A stretch of DNA of 64,000 nt from Bacteroidota bacterium (lineage in GTDB: Bacteria > Bacteroidota > Bacteroidia > Bacteroidales > FEN-979): NCBI GenBank assembly GCA_026391835.1, contig JAPLDF010000074.1, forward strand, positions 62,001 to 126,000. Reading direction: 5' to 3'. This document shows, piece by piece, positions 1 to 8,803 of this stretch; positions within the stretch are counted from its first letter, which is position 1, and each line of letters opens with the position of its first letter. The notes under the pieces are model-generated. The model saw only the letters and a program-made list of their open reading frames with translations, was not told the DNA's origin and did no database searches. The translations under genes were made by a program, and so were the position numbers.

Positions 1-1
1 A

Positions 2-2692
2 GTTTACAACAAAGGCCTTGCTACCCTGGTTATTTCTGTTTTGATGACAGTTACCGGGAACCACCCTGTGTATTCGCAACATGCTGAACCCTATAGGAAT
101 CCTTCCCTGCCTGTTGAGAAACGGGTTCAGGACCTCCTTGGCAGGATGTCGCCGGAAGAAAAGTTTTACCAGTTGTTTATGGTTCCCGGTGATTTGACCA
201 TCGGTAAGGACAAATTGAAACACGGGTTATTCGGACTGCAGGTGACCGCAAGCGGACAGACCTCTGATGGTGCCGGGCAGATGCTTACCTACAGTCAATC
301 AGCCTCAGCGGCAATGCTGGCCTCAAAAATCAATGATCTGCAAAGATTCTTTGTCGAAGAAACCAGGCTTGGAATTCCGATTATCCCGTTTGAGGAGGCA
401 TTGCACGGCCTGGTTTGCCGGGGAGCAACCGCTTTCCCGCAATCCATAGGGCTTGCCGCCTCCTTCGATGTTGAATTGATGCACAAGGTTGCCAAAGCCA
501 TCGCGGCAGAAACCAGGTCACGGGGCATCCGGCAGATCCTCTCCCCTGTGCTGAACATCGCCCGTGATGTACGATGGGGCCGGACCGAGGAAACATATGG
601 GGAAGATCCGTATCTCGTTTCCCGGATGGGGCTTTCATATATTTCGAAATTTGAAAAAGCCGGCATCATTGCCACCCCGAAACACTTTGCCATGAATGCG
701 GGTGATGGCGGCCGCGACAGCTACCCCATCCATTACAGCGAACGGCTGATGGAGGAGATCTACTTCCCGGCCTTTAAAACTGCAACCGGGCAGGCAGGCG
801 CCCGGTCATTGATGACGGCATACAACTCCTTCGACGGGAGCCCATGCAGTGCAAACAACTGGCTGCTGAATAAAAAACTTAAGCGCGAATGGGGATTTCA
901 GGGGTTTGTGATTTCCGATGCATGCGCAGTGGGCGGTGCCAATGTGCTTCATTTTACGGCCACCGGGTACGCTGAGGCAGGAAAACAAGCCATTGAGAAT
1001 GGCCTTGACGTGATATTTCAAACTGATATTAGCCATGCGGAACTGTTTTCCGAACCTTTTTTCAATGGGACGGTCCGCCAGGGAGCCATTGACAGTGCCG
1101 TAACCAGGGTGCTTCTGGCGAAATTCGAACTCGGCCTGTTCGAAAACCCCTGGGTGGATACTGCTGAATCAACAAGCCCCATTGCCTTGAAAGATCATCG
1201 GGAGACAGCCCTGCAGGCTGCAAGGGAATCAATCGTCCTCTTGAAAAATGACGGCAACATCCTGCCCGTTTCCCCCGGGATGAAAACAATTGCAGTCATC
1301 GGTACCGATGCTGCCGAAGCCAGGCTGGGCGGATACAGCAGTGAAGGGAACAACAAAATCTCCATCCTGGAAGGGATTCGGCAAGCCGCCCCGCGGGGAG
1401 TAAAAGTAATGTACAGCCCGGGATGCGGAAGGGCAACCCGGCAATATGTCATAGTGCCGGGGGAGAACCTATGCTCTTACCTGGATAACAAAAAATCGGC
1501 GGGACTCAGGGCAGAATATTTTAACAACATCAACCTGGAAGGAACAGCAAAGGTGACCCGGACCGATGCTACGGTTGACTTCGGATGGACACTTTACGGT
1601 CCCGATCCGGCTATCCCGGCCGACTGGTATTCGGCCAGGTGGACAGGAAAAATTACCGGGAGTGCCAATGGTAAATACAAGATCGGCATCGAAGGGAATG
1701 ACGGCTACCGCCTTTACCTGGATGGCAGGCTGGTCCTGGACAATTGGGTGAAAAAATCACACAATACACTGCTGACAGACTTTTCGTTTGTGAAAGGCCA
1801 GGAATATGATCTTCGGCTGGAGTATTTCGAATGTACCGGCAACGCACGTCTGAAACTTATTTGGAACGCAGGACTAACCGACACAATTGATGAGACGATT
1901 CGCAAGACGGCAGAAATGGCGGCACTTACAGATATTATCATCGTAGTTGCCGGCATTGAAGAGGGAGAATTCCGCGACCGGTCTTCACTTAAATTACCCG
2001 GAAAACAGGAAGATCTGATCCATTCACTTTCTGCGACCGGAAAGCCGGTGGTGGTCATCTTGGTCGGAGGCAGCGCTGTCACGATGAATAACTGGATTGC
2101 TGAGATTGCGGGGCTCGTCGATGCATGGTATCCCGGCGAAGCAGGAGGCATTGCCGTGGCTGATGTATTGTTTGGCCGTTTTAACCCGGCCGGCCGGTTA
2201 CCCGTCACCTTTCCCGTCTCCGAAGGGCAATTGCCCCTGGTATACAACCATAAACCAACCGGAAGAGGCGATGACTACAACGACCTCTCCGGCATGCCGC
2301 TCTTTCCGTTTGGGTACGGACTCAGCTATACAACCTTTGAATATAGCAATCTGCGATTTGACCAGGATACTATTGGCCCATCGGATTCCACAGTGGTCAG
2401 GTTCAAGGTAAAAAACACAGGAAAAATTGCCGGTGATGAAGTTTGCCAACTGTACATCCATGATGAATTGGCTTCGGTATCGCGCCCGGTGACGGAATTG
2501 AAGGGTTTTGACCGTATTCACCTCGAAGCAGGTGAAACAAAAGAGGTTGTTTTTTGTATTGCGCCAGATGCACTGTCAATGCTGAATGTCACCATGAAGC
2601 AGGTTGTAGAGCCCGGAAAGTTCAGGATTATGATTGGAACTTCATCAAAGGATATAAGGCTGAGAGGGTTTTTAACGGTTGACTGGGAATAA
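2..2692 (+). CDS. Beta-glucosidase-type glycoside hydrolase family 3 with PA14 insert, 5' end cut by the window
   Basis: Secreted retaining exo-glycosidase, most likely a beta-glucosidase or beta-xylosidase acting on plant or microbial oligosaccharides. Counting from the TTG at 41, the GH3 N-terminal barrel covers about residues 25-335. The nucleophile is the Asp of the GFVISDA motif (codon 917-919), and KHF and RDxRWGR substrate-site motifs lie upstream. The C-terminal sandwich domain starts near 390 and is interrupted by a PA14 domain at about 485-605 (AEYFNN start). It resumes with GEFRDR and LPGKQ and ends in a fibronectin-III-like domain from about 780. The frame is open to base 2, and codons before 41 read as a hydrophobic signal peptide (LATLVISVLMTV then VYSQ). 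The true start is therefore upstream, and TTG/ATG at 41-46 are unlikely starts. No SusC/SusD or other polysaccharide-utilisation genes follow. The exact sugar specificity cannot be read. Confidence 0.93.
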   Translation, partial: VYNKGLATLVISVLMTVTGNHPVYSQHAEPYRNPSLPVEKRVQDLLGRMSPEEKFYQLFMVPGDLTIGKDKLKHGLFGLQVTASGQTSDGAGQMLTYSQSASAAMLASKINDLQRFFVEETRLGIPIIPFEEALHGLVCRGATAFPQSIGLAASFDVELMHKVAKAIAAETRSRGIRQILSPVLNIARDVRWGRTEETYGEDPYLVSRMGLSYISKFEKAGIIATPKHFAMNAGDGGRDSYPIHYSERLMEEIYFPAFKTATGQAGARSLMTAYNSFDGSPCSANNWLLNKKLKREWGFQGFVISDACAVGGANVLHFTATGYAEAGKQAIENGLDVIFQTDISHAELFSEPFFNGTVRQGAIDSAVTRVLLAKFELGLFENPWVDTAESTSPIALKDHRETALQAARESIVLLKNDGNILPVSPGMKTIAVIGTDAAEARLGGYSSEGNNKISILEGIRQAAPRGVKVMYSPGCGRATRQYVIVPGENLCSYLDNKKSAGLRAEYFNNINLEGTAKVTRTDATVDFGWTLYGPDPAIPADWYSARWTGKITGSANGKYKIGIEGNDGYRLYLDGRLVLDNWVKKSHNTLLTDFSFVKGQEYDLRLEYFECTGNARLKLIWNAGLTDTIDETIRKTAEMAALTDIIIVVAGIEEGEFRDRSSLKLPGKQEDLIHSLSATGKPVVVILVGGSAVTMNNWIAEIAGLVDAWYPGEAGGIAVADVLFGRFNPAGRLPVTFPVSEGQLPLVYNHKPTGRGDDYNDLSGMPLFPFGYGLSYTTFEYSNLRFDQDTIGPSDSTVVRFKVKNTGKIAGDEVCQLYIHDELASVSRPVTELKGFDRIHLEAGETKEVVFCIAPDALSMLNVTMKQVVEPGKFRIMIGTSSKDIRLRGFLTVDWE

Positions 2693-2709
2693 TATCAATT
2701 ATTTTCTCA

Positions 2710-2717
2710 TACATTTG
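2710..2717 (+). promoter_or_regulatory. Candidate -7 box TACATTTG
   Basis: Exact match to the Bacteroidota -7 consensus TAnnTTTG, 45 bases ahead of the lipoprotein start at 2762. No convincing TTTG -33 element at the usual 19-21 base spacing was seen, so this is a motif match only. Confidence 0.35.
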
Positions 2718-2761
2718 CAACCAGATAATCCAACAGGAAACACCAATAAAAATAATTAATT

Positions 2762-3160
2762 ATGAAAAATACTTTTCGGATTGCCCTGACAGGAATCATA
2801 TTACTGGCAATGTTTATCGCAGTTGACGGATGCAAAAAGAAGACAGAAGATCCTGTTCCGACATTTACGATGTCGTATGATTCTGTACCGATCACCAGCG
2901 GTGGCAAAGGTCTCCAGTTTTTCGCAACCTGTACCAACAACGGGGTCACCATGGTTAAAGTTACCCTCACTACACCCCAGGATAGTCTTTACCTATACAA
3001 CTACTCCGGAGGAACTTATGCAAAAAATTCAGCGATTCCGATGCAGGGTTCCAACCAGGCCTATACCAAAATAAAAGGGACCTGGAAACTCAGCCTCGTG
3101 GGGAACAGTTCCGGTGGTACAGCCTTTACCTATGATGCAACAGTTGCCGTAAACAAATAA
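2762..3160 (+). CDS. Small lipoprotein of unknown function
   Basis: A 132-residue protein with a lipoprotein signal peptide: two basic or polar residues, a hydrophobic stretch ending AVDGC with the lipid-modified Cys at 24, then KKK. The rest is a compact beta-rich sequence (TMSYDSVPITSGGKG, then TPQDSLYLYN). No family was recognised with certainty; such small lipoproteins are common in Bacteroidota and sit in the periplasm or on the outer membrane. The ATG at 2762 follows a TAnnTTTG box by 45 bases. The OsmC-family gene begins 8 bases after its stop, so the two are probably co-transcribed. Function is unknown. Confidence 0.75.
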   Translation: MKNTFRIALTGIILLAMFIAVDGCKKKTEDPVPTFTMSYDSVPITSGGKGLQFFATCTNNGVTMVKVTLTTPQDSLYLYNYSGGTYAKNSAIPMQGSNQAYTKIKGTWKLSLVGNSSGGTAFTYDATVAVNK

Positions 3161-3168
3161 AATCCGAT

Positions 3169-3579
3169 ATGCCCGGCATCGAAACCATATACCTGGGCGA
3201 ACTTCGCACCGAAGCCACCCACCTGCTTTCAGGTAATAAACTGATTACCGATGCCCCACCCGATAACCAGGGCCGGGGCGAATACTTCTCTCCTACCGAC
3301 CTTGTGGCCACGGCCCTTGGAAGTTGCATGGTCACCGTGATGGGGATTGCCGCACGCACGCACAACTTCAATATCGACGGGACCAGGCTGACCATCACCA
3401 AGATCATGACGCAGGAGGCTCCGCGAAGGATTGCTGAGATTGTCATTGACCTGGACTTCCCGCATGAAGACTATCCTGAAAAAGTAAAGAAGATCATCGA
3501 ATACACTGTAAAGAATTGCCCTGTTGCATTGAGTCTTCACCCGGATGTAAAGCAGAATGTGACACTTCATTACCACTGA
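3169..3579 (+). CDS. OsmC/Ohr family protein
   Basis: A 136-residue OsmC-like protein. Members reduce organic hydroperoxides with a pair of cysteines and usually act in the cytoplasm during oxidative stress. The family landmarks are present: PTDLVATALGSCMVTVMG with the first Cys, and NCPVALSLHPDV with the second Cys near the C-terminus, plus the FSPTDL entry to the long central helix. The length is normal for the YhfA-like branch. It lies 8 bases behind a lipoprotein gene, so probably in one transcript. The substrate is not evident. Confidence 0.88.
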   Translation: MPGIETIYLGELRTEATHLLSGNKLITDAPPDNQGRGEYFSPTDLVATALGSCMVTVMGIAARTHNFNIDGTRLTITKIMTQEAPRRIAEIVIDLDFPHEDYPEKVKKIIEYTVKNCPVALSLHPDVKQNVTLHYH

Positions 3580-3806
3580 TGGCCAGGATAATTAATTCTT
3601 TCAATATTATACTTTATTTTACCTTTCCTGCGTTAAGTTACCTGTCAATGCCTCCGGCCTTTTAATGGAACCCGGAGGTGAAAGCAACTCACCCCGGCCA
3701 AAAAGCAGTAAATGAGCTAACTTTTACCCCCTGGGCAACCAGTCTGCAACATGGTTGTCTATTTTTTGGGAATAACTCATCCAAATACAAACCTAAACCC
3801 CCTACA
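3580..3806. other. Intergenic segment with a 7-bp inverted repeat
   Basis: AT-rich segment between the OsmC gene and the next lipoprotein gene. It holds an inverted repeat CCTCCGG (3651-3657) / CCGGAGG (3672-3678) with a 14-base loop and no T-run. It also holds a near match to a -7 box, TACCTTTC, at 3620-3627. Neither is strong alone; together they could be a promoter with a structured leader. Confidence 0.3.
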
Positions 3807-4637
3807 ATGAAAACTACCAGGATCATCACCGGATTAATGCTTATTGCAGGAATGACCTTCTTTTACACAAGTTGTAAGAAAGAGAGCACACCTGCAGCGA
3901 AACCCGACACAGCAACGGCCCAGAACAACTTCATGGCCGAAGCAGCTTTCGACAATGCCTCCCAGTGGTCCGACCAGGCGATGGCAGGCCATACCCTCAA
4001 ATCCACCCTCACCGATACGGTATTTATGGGAACCTGCGTACTGGCAACCCTTGACCTTACCACCTTGCCGTACAATCTTGTCATCGATTTCGGGCAAACC
4101 GACTGCCAGTGCAACGACAACCAGTACCGCCGCGGAAAGATCATCGTGCATTTCAACGGGAGTTACTGGGCCGCTGGTACGGTAATTACATATACCTTCG
4201 AAAATTACTTTATCAACGGCAACGAGATCAAGGGTATCAAAATTGTCACCAACAAAGGGCGCAATACAGCCAACCATCTCTGGTGGGAAACCGTCGTGAG
4301 TGGCTCAATGATCAAGGCCAACAATGGCGGAACATTCACATGGAACTCAACCCGGCAACATGAGTGGACCGAAGGAGAATCAACACAATTCCAATGGTGG
4401 GACGATGTCTATCTGATCACCGGCAATGCACATGGAACAAATACGGATGGCAAGGCATACAGCATCAACATCACCAGCCCTCTGAAGAAGAAACTGAATT
4501 GCGAGTGGATTGCAAGTGGTGTGCTGGAGATCCAGTTGCAGGACCAGCCGCTCATCACCCTGGATTATGGCAATGGCGACTGCGATAATGATGCAGTTGC
4601 AACATACAATGGCCAGGCATATACCATCCAGCTTTAA
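3807..4637 (+). CDS. Lipoprotein of unknown function
   Basis: A 276-residue predicted lipoprotein. The frame is open further upstream, but the ATG at 3807 is chosen because it directly begins a signal peptide (MKTTRIITGLMLIAG) ending in FYTSC with lipid Cys 23, then KKE. The upstream extension is not signal-like. The mature part is rich in Thr, Asn and aromatic residues, with an acidic, cysteine-containing segment DFGQTDCQCNDNQYRRG. It ends with DYGNGDCDNDAVATYNGQAYTIQL. Paired motifs of this kind (DFG...C.D...RRG and a closing DYG.G.CD) are seen in other hypothetical proteins of this phylum, but no function is known. A strong intrinsic terminator follows at 4657-4690. Confidence 0.78.
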   Translation: MKTTRIITGLMLIAGMTFFYTSCKKESTPAAKPDTATAQNNFMAEAAFDNASQWSDQAMAGHTLKSTLTDTVFMGTCVLATLDLTTLPYNLVIDFGQTDCQCNDNQYRRGKIIVHFNGSYWAAGTVITYTFENYFINGNEIKGIKIVTNKGRNTANHLWWETVVSGSMIKANNGGTFTWNSTRQHEWTEGESTQFQWWDDVYLITGNAHGTNTDGKAYSINITSPLKKKLNCEWIASGVLEIQLQDQPLITLDYGNGDCDNDAVATYNGQAYTIQL

Positions 4638-4656
4638 AGTTAATCGCCAAAATTCC

Positions 4657-4690
4657 ACCTCCCTGATTTTTTTTGAAGGGAGGTTTTTTT
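4657..4690 (+). terminator. Intrinsic terminator
   Basis: Perfect 8-bp stem ACCTCCCT (4657-4664) / AGGGAGGT (4677-4684), with a T-rich 12-base loop and a run of seven T to 4690. It lies 20 bases after the stop of the lipoprotein gene. Confidence 0.88.
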
Positions 4691-4875
4691 GTGCCGGTCT
4701 AAATCCGTGGAAACGAACCTTGTCTAAGCAAATTCAGCTACTCCATTCCTTTGTAAGGATGGGCTTTATAAAAGGCAGGAAACAAATTTCCAGGGGTTGA
4801 CCTGTATAATGATACCGTTTACCAAATACTGGACGGATAGCATACTTGTAAAATTATTTTGCAGTTATTCTAATA

Positions 4876-5862
4876 ATGAAATTATCAGCAACAAGTTCCC
4901 GTATGAAAACAGTTACAGCAGCCATAACAATCCTTGTCACCGGGTTTTTTCTTCTATTCCAGGCCGGCTTTTGCAGCGGGATTCCCGGTCCGGGAGACGG
5001 CAAGAAGGATTACCCTTCATTTTATACAACAACATTAAGAGTTGACGGAAACCCCTCGGAATGGCCCTCAAAGTTGTTTTTCAACAACAATGAAACCAAG
5101 GTATTGTATGCAGTGGCAAACGACAGCAACCACCTGTTTTTTTGCCTCGAAATGCTTGACCTGCCAGTCCAGATGTCCATTTTGCACGAGGGCATTGACA
5201 TCTGGATCGATCCTGCCGGAAAAAAGCGGAAAACTTGCTCAATTCACATATCAGCTAGACCATTATCCCAGGGAAACAGGAGCACGCCACCTGGTGGAGA
5301 ATATCCGTCAGCAATACCTCCACGCGAAACCAATGACCGGGGAGCAAATTCCAGGGGCCATCAGCGCATGAACCCAAAGCAAAAAACCACGCAGTTCACC
5401 TGTGAAATGAAAACCGGCGGGTTCCGGGAATCATTTAACGGGATCGCTGCTATGAGTGAAAATAATAATGGATTTCAGGCGGTGATCGCATACGACGCCG
5501 AAGGCGCTTTGGTCATTGAAGGCAGCATCCCGTTGCAGGCATTCATTGTAAACCCAATCCAGGCAAAATGTCTCTCCCTTGGTTTTGAGATTGAACAAAA
5601 CAGCTCCGGCCCCGAAGGGGGCGGTCAACAAGGTGGAATGCATGGCGAGGGCCCCCAGGGCGGCATGCAAGGGGGCGATCGGCCTGGCTCGGGGATGCCG
5701 GGAAGTGGCCAGGGAGGCGGAAACGAAATGGGTGGTGGCAGCAGCATGGGGGGCGGTAATGCAGGTGAAGGAGGTGGACGTGGCGGACCGCACGAAAAAA
5801 ATGATTCGCAAAACCAGTCGATACTTATCAAAATCTGGCATAAATTTTCGATTGCAAGGTAG
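4876..5862 (+). CDS. Secreted protein with N-terminal sugar-binding-like domain and Gly-rich tail, locally out of frame
   Basis: A 328-codon frame. A signal peptide is best started at Met10 (4903, MKTVTAAITILVTG), followed by LRVDGNPSEWP and DSNHLFFCLEML, the look of a CBM9/DOMON-like beta-sandwich. A later segment (GFQAVIAYDAEGALVIEGSIPLQAF) completes that fold. Residues about 244-315 are almost only Gly, Met, Gln, Ser and Glu. Between about 5222 and 5350 the annotated frame gives a Pro/Arg/Ser-rich stretch, while the next frame over the same bases reads as normal protein (KLAQFTYQLDHYPRET, then EQIPGAI) joining naturally at both ends. This suggests a +1 in the A6 run at 5220-5225 and a -1 near the GGGG run around 5351-5354. 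Function is unknown. Confidence 0.7.
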   Translation: MKLSATSSRMKTVTAAITILVTGFFLLFQAGFCSGIPGPGDGKKDYPSFYTTTLRVDGNPSEWPSKLFFNNNETKVLYAVANDSNHLFFCLEMLDLPVQMSILHEGIDIWIDPAGKKRKTCSIHISARPLSQGNRSTPPGGEYPSAIPPRETNDRGANSRGHQRMNPKQKTTQFTCEMKTGGFRESFNGIAAMSENNNGFQAVIAYDAEGALVIEGSIPLQAFIVNPIQAKCLSLGFEIEQNSSGPEGGGQQGGMHGEGPQGGMQGGDRPGSGMPGSGQGGGNEMGGGSSMGGGNAGEGGGRGGPHEKNDSQNQSILIKIWHKFSIAR

Positions 5863-5950
5863 ACTGTAAAGATGGCAAGATTACTGGCTGGTATGCATGA
5901 TTACAATTTATGACTATCAAACTACCGTTGGCTTCAGGTACTTTCCTTTT

Positions 5951-5983
5951 ATTGCAATAACCGGCTACTTTTCAATATCTTTG
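5951..5983 (+). promoter_or_regulatory. Candidate promoter of the metal-receptor operon
   Basis: -33 ATTG (5951-5954), a 21-base spacer, and -7 TATCTTTG (5976-5983), matching the Bacteroidota TTTG-N19-21-TAnnTTTG pattern well. Two short palindromes, ATTGCAAT and TTTGCAAA, overlap the two boxes and could be a repressor site. Transcription would begin near 5990. Confidence 0.55.
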
Positions 5984-5989
5984 CAAACT

Positions 5990-6304
5990 GTGTCAAAGAT
6001 AAACAAGCATCTTTCGTGGCTTCTTGTCGCCCTGTTCGGCTATGTGCTCACGCCGGCAGCATTGATCCATGAATTCCATGGGCATGAGGATACCCATTGC
6101 CTTCCGGGAAAGACCGCTGCAATCGACACACAACACATTCATTGTAAGTTTCTTCAAATTGAGGCACAGGTATTTACATCCCCTGTACCGATGCTTTTGG
6201 CAAATATTCCCGCATCCATGGCTCCCTGTTTCTTCTCGAGACAGGCAACGCCCTCCTGCGCGATGGTGATGTTTGCCTGCCTCAGGGCTCCTCCCCTGGT
6301 CTAG
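5990..6304 (+). CDS. Small membrane protein preceding a TonB receptor, with LRxPPL C-terminus
   Basis: A 104-residue protein if started at GTG 5990; the frame is open upstream to 5897, but that part overlaps the promoter. The N-terminus has one hydrophobic segment (LSWLLVALFGYVLTPAAL), followed by a His/Cys-rich stretch (HEFHGHEDTHC, then TQHIHC) suited to binding a metal ion. The C-terminus is CLRAPPLV. The protein at 13510-13878 has the same layout (one membrane segment, then a C-terminal LRGPPLS) and also precedes a TonB receptor operon. Start choice is uncertain: the best promoter implies a very short or absent leader. Function is unknown; a role in metal handling at the envelope is inferred from position and His content. 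Confidence 0.6.
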   Translation: MSKINKHLSWLLVALFGYVLTPAALIHEFHGHEDTHCLPGKTAAIDTQHIHCKFLQIEAQVFTSPVPMLLANIPASMAPCFFSRQATPSCAMVMFACLRAPPLV

Positions 6305-6445
6305 GTCAGTTTCGGCCTTATTTTATTCCAGGCTTCATTTAACGAAGATCAATCCGGGAGTTTCCTCCTGACACTGTTGTTCCCCTTTTCGGCTGCATGA
6401 TACCTGGCTGTTATCATACTTGTCTTTCAAAAAAACTTACTTTCC

Positions 6446-8779
6446 GTGAAAAACTTCAAATTCAAACACATATCACTAATAATCATTCTATTACAACTAT
6501 CATTTGCAACATTTGCCCAGGGTTCGCTAACCGGGATGATAACCGATGCAGCAACGGGCGAATCCCTGCCGGGAGCCACCCTTTTCATTCCCGATCTGAA
6601 GACAGGTGTTTCAGCCGACAAGGATGGCATTTACCACCTTACGAACCTGCCTGCAAGCACACTGCTTATCCAGGCTAGTTTCGTCGGTTATGGATCCAAA
6701 ACTGCCATGGTCGATTTAAAAACGACAACAACCTTGAACTTCCGGCTCGCTGAAAAGGCCATAGAAGCCCAGGAGGTCGTGATCACCGGCAGCGGTATCT
6801 CCACCGACAACAGCCGCAGTAGCATCACTATTACTCCCATCGGGAAAGCAGAACTGCTGACAACACCTTCCACCAATATCATCGACGCCATCTCAGCGGT
6901 GCCCGGCCTTTCAGAGATCACTACCGGAGGGGCGATTTCCAAGCCTGTGATCCGCGGCCTGGGTCACAACCATGTGGTGACACTCAATGAAGGAGTTCGC
7001 CAGGAAGGACAGCAGTGGGGAGATGAACATGGTGTTGAGATCGACCAGTTTTCGGCCGACCGGATTGAGGTCCTCAAAGGCCCAGCCAGCCTGTTCTACG
7101 GCTCCGATGCCATGGGGGGCGTGATCAACATCCTTGAACCGGTTCACGCCCCTATGAATACGATCCGCGGAGAGTTTGCCAGCCAGTTTGCAACCAACAA
7201 CATGATGACCAACAGCACTTTCATGATGGAAGGGAATCACAATGGCTTTACATGGCGTGCACGCGGAAGTTATAAAAATGCCGCATCCTATCGGTCTCCG
7301 CCTGAATATGTTTACAACTCATGTTTCAACGAGATGAATTACAGCGCCATGCTGGGGTTGAACAAAAAATGGGGCTATTCTCACCTTCATTTCAGCAGGT
7401 ATGATGCGAACATCGGCATGATTGAGGGTAAAAGAGACAGTGCTTCCGGCAGGTTTACTGACATGAATGGAGAGATCGTACCCGGATCCACTGTAAAAGG
7501 GAGGATCCCCGAACTGCCATACCAGAAGGTAAGTCATAACAAGATCACCTCGGTTTCGAACTTCATTTCGGGAGATAACCAGGTAAGGGTAAACCTTGGG
7601 TTCCAGAACAATGATCGCAGGGAATTCTCTTTAAGCCGGAAGGAACCCTCACTTTACATGCATCTTAATACGTTGACATATGACATTAAATACACCCGCC
7701 TTTTTAAAGGAGAAATTGAACTGGTCACCGGCTTGGGTGGTATTACCCAGTCGAATTCGAACAAGGGCACCGAGTACCTGATCCCTGCCTATAGCCTGCA
7801 GGATTTGGGAGCCTTTATATATGCAAAGAAATCCTGGAAAAAATGGACATTGGATGCAGGTGTTCGCTATGATGCGAGGTGGGTAGACGGGAAATCGCTC
7901 CTTCTCGATAGTCTTGGAATACCGGCAAAGGCAGGCGATACCATCTTTCCGGGTTTTAAAAGTCATTTTTCTGCCTTCAGTGGGTCAACAGGGTTTACTT
8001 TTGCCGCATCGGAAATTTTCAATTTCAAATTCAACCTCGGCTCTGGTTTCCGGTCACCAAACATAGCCGAACTGGGTTCAAATGGCGTACATGAAGGCAC
8101 TTTCCGCTATGAGATCGGAAATCCGCACCTGAAACCCGAAAACAGCCTCCAGGTGGATGGCGAGATTTCTGCAGGCTGGCATTGGATCAGGGCGACCTTC
8201 TGCGGGTATTATAATTATATCTACAATTACATTTACCAGCGGAACATCAATGGGGAGGCCATTGTCAGAAACGGTGACACTTTCAGGGTTTTCCGGTTTG
8301 TACAGGGTAATTCAGTCCTGAAAGGATTTGAGATTGAAATAGATATTCACCCGCTTGATCCGCTTCATTTCGACAACAGCATCGATTACGTGATGGGAAC
8401 CAATGAATCAACTGCTACTCCCCTGCCCCTCATCCCGGCCCTCCATTCTGTTCACAAACTGCGCTGGACGTTTAACACCGGCAAACTAAGCGTGTTCTCC
8501 GCTCCGTATGTTGAAATTGGCGGACAGGTCCATTTTGCCCAGAACCGTATCGATACCTTTGAGACTTCAACACCTGGTTATTTTATGCTGGATGCATCAG
8601 CAGGAACGCGCCTTCGCATCTCCAGGCAATGGTGGACGCTTTTCATCTCAGGCAATAACCTGACCAATACGAAGTACTTTGATCATCTCAGCAGGCTGAA
8701 GGAAATCGGGATCTACAACCCGGGATGGGGCGTTACAGTCGGGTTGGTGGTGCCTTTTGGGGTATATGAGAGAAAATAG
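6446..8779 (+). CDS. TonB-dependent outer-membrane receptor, metal type
   Basis: A 777-residue outer-membrane transporter that uses TonB/ExbBD energy to import a ligand into the periplasm. Signal peptide 1-25 (ending ATFAQ); CarboxypepD_reg-like domain about 27-105 (GMITDAATGESLPGATL); plug about 120-225 with GPASLFYGSDAMGGVINI; 22-strand barrel to the C-terminus. The plug segment GQQWGDEHGVEIDQF and the barrel motif NGVHEGTFRYEIGNPHLKPE resemble receptors of the ZnuD-like zinc/metal group rather than SusC. The start is GTG 6446; no ATG gives a complete signal peptide. A small His-rich membrane protein precedes it by 141 bases, probably in the same transcript. Zinc or another divalent metal, or a metallophore, is the likely substrate; this is inference. 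Confidence 0.88.
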   Translation: MKNFKFKHISLIIILLQLSFATFAQGSLTGMITDAATGESLPGATLFIPDLKTGVSADKDGIYHLTNLPASTLLIQASFVGYGSKTAMVDLKTTTTLNFRLAEKAIEAQEVVITGSGISTDNSRSSITITPIGKAELLTTPSTNIIDAISAVPGLSEITTGGAISKPVIRGLGHNHVVTLNEGVRQEGQQWGDEHGVEIDQFSADRIEVLKGPASLFYGSDAMGGVINILEPVHAPMNTIRGEFASQFATNNMMTNSTFMMEGNHNGFTWRARGSYKNAASYRSPPEYVYNSCFNEMNYSAMLGLNKKWGYSHLHFSRYDANIGMIEGKRDSASGRFTDMNGEIVPGSTVKGRIPELPYQKVSHNKITSVSNFISGDNQVRVNLGFQNNDRREFSLSRKEPSLYMHLNTLTYDIKYTRLFKGEIELVTGLGGITQSNSNKGTEYLIPAYSLQDLGAFIYAKKSWKKWTLDAGVRYDARWVDGKSLLLDSLGIPAKAGDTIFPGFKSHFSAFSGSTGFTFAASEIFNFKFNLGSGFRSPNIAELGSNGVHEGTFRYEIGNPHLKPENSLQVDGEISAGWHWIRATFCGYYNYIYNYIYQRNINGEAIVRNGDTFRVFRFVQGNSVLKGFEIEIDIHPLDPLHFDNSIDYVMGTNESTATPLPLIPALHSVHKLRWTFNTGKLSVFSAPYVEIGGQVHFAQNRIDTFETSTPGYFMLDASAGTRLRISRQWWTLFISGNNLTNTKYFDHLSRLKEIGIYNPGWGVTVGLVVPFGVYERK

Positions 8780-8803
8780 CGAAAGAGTGAAATGGAGAGC
8801 GTT

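Noticed and set aside
41-46. TTG or ATG start of the GH3 gene at 41-46
   Set aside because: The open frame continues to base 2 and codes a signal peptide core across this point, so the real start lies before the window.
5042-5371. Separate small gene overlapping the Gly-rich secreted protein
   Set aside because: Its reading is natural only over about 5222-5350 and joins the main frame at both ends, so a frame anomaly in one gene explains it better.
5625-5831. Pro-rich open frame on the minus strand
   Set aside because: It is the antisense shadow of the Gly-rich tail and has no start context or neighbours.
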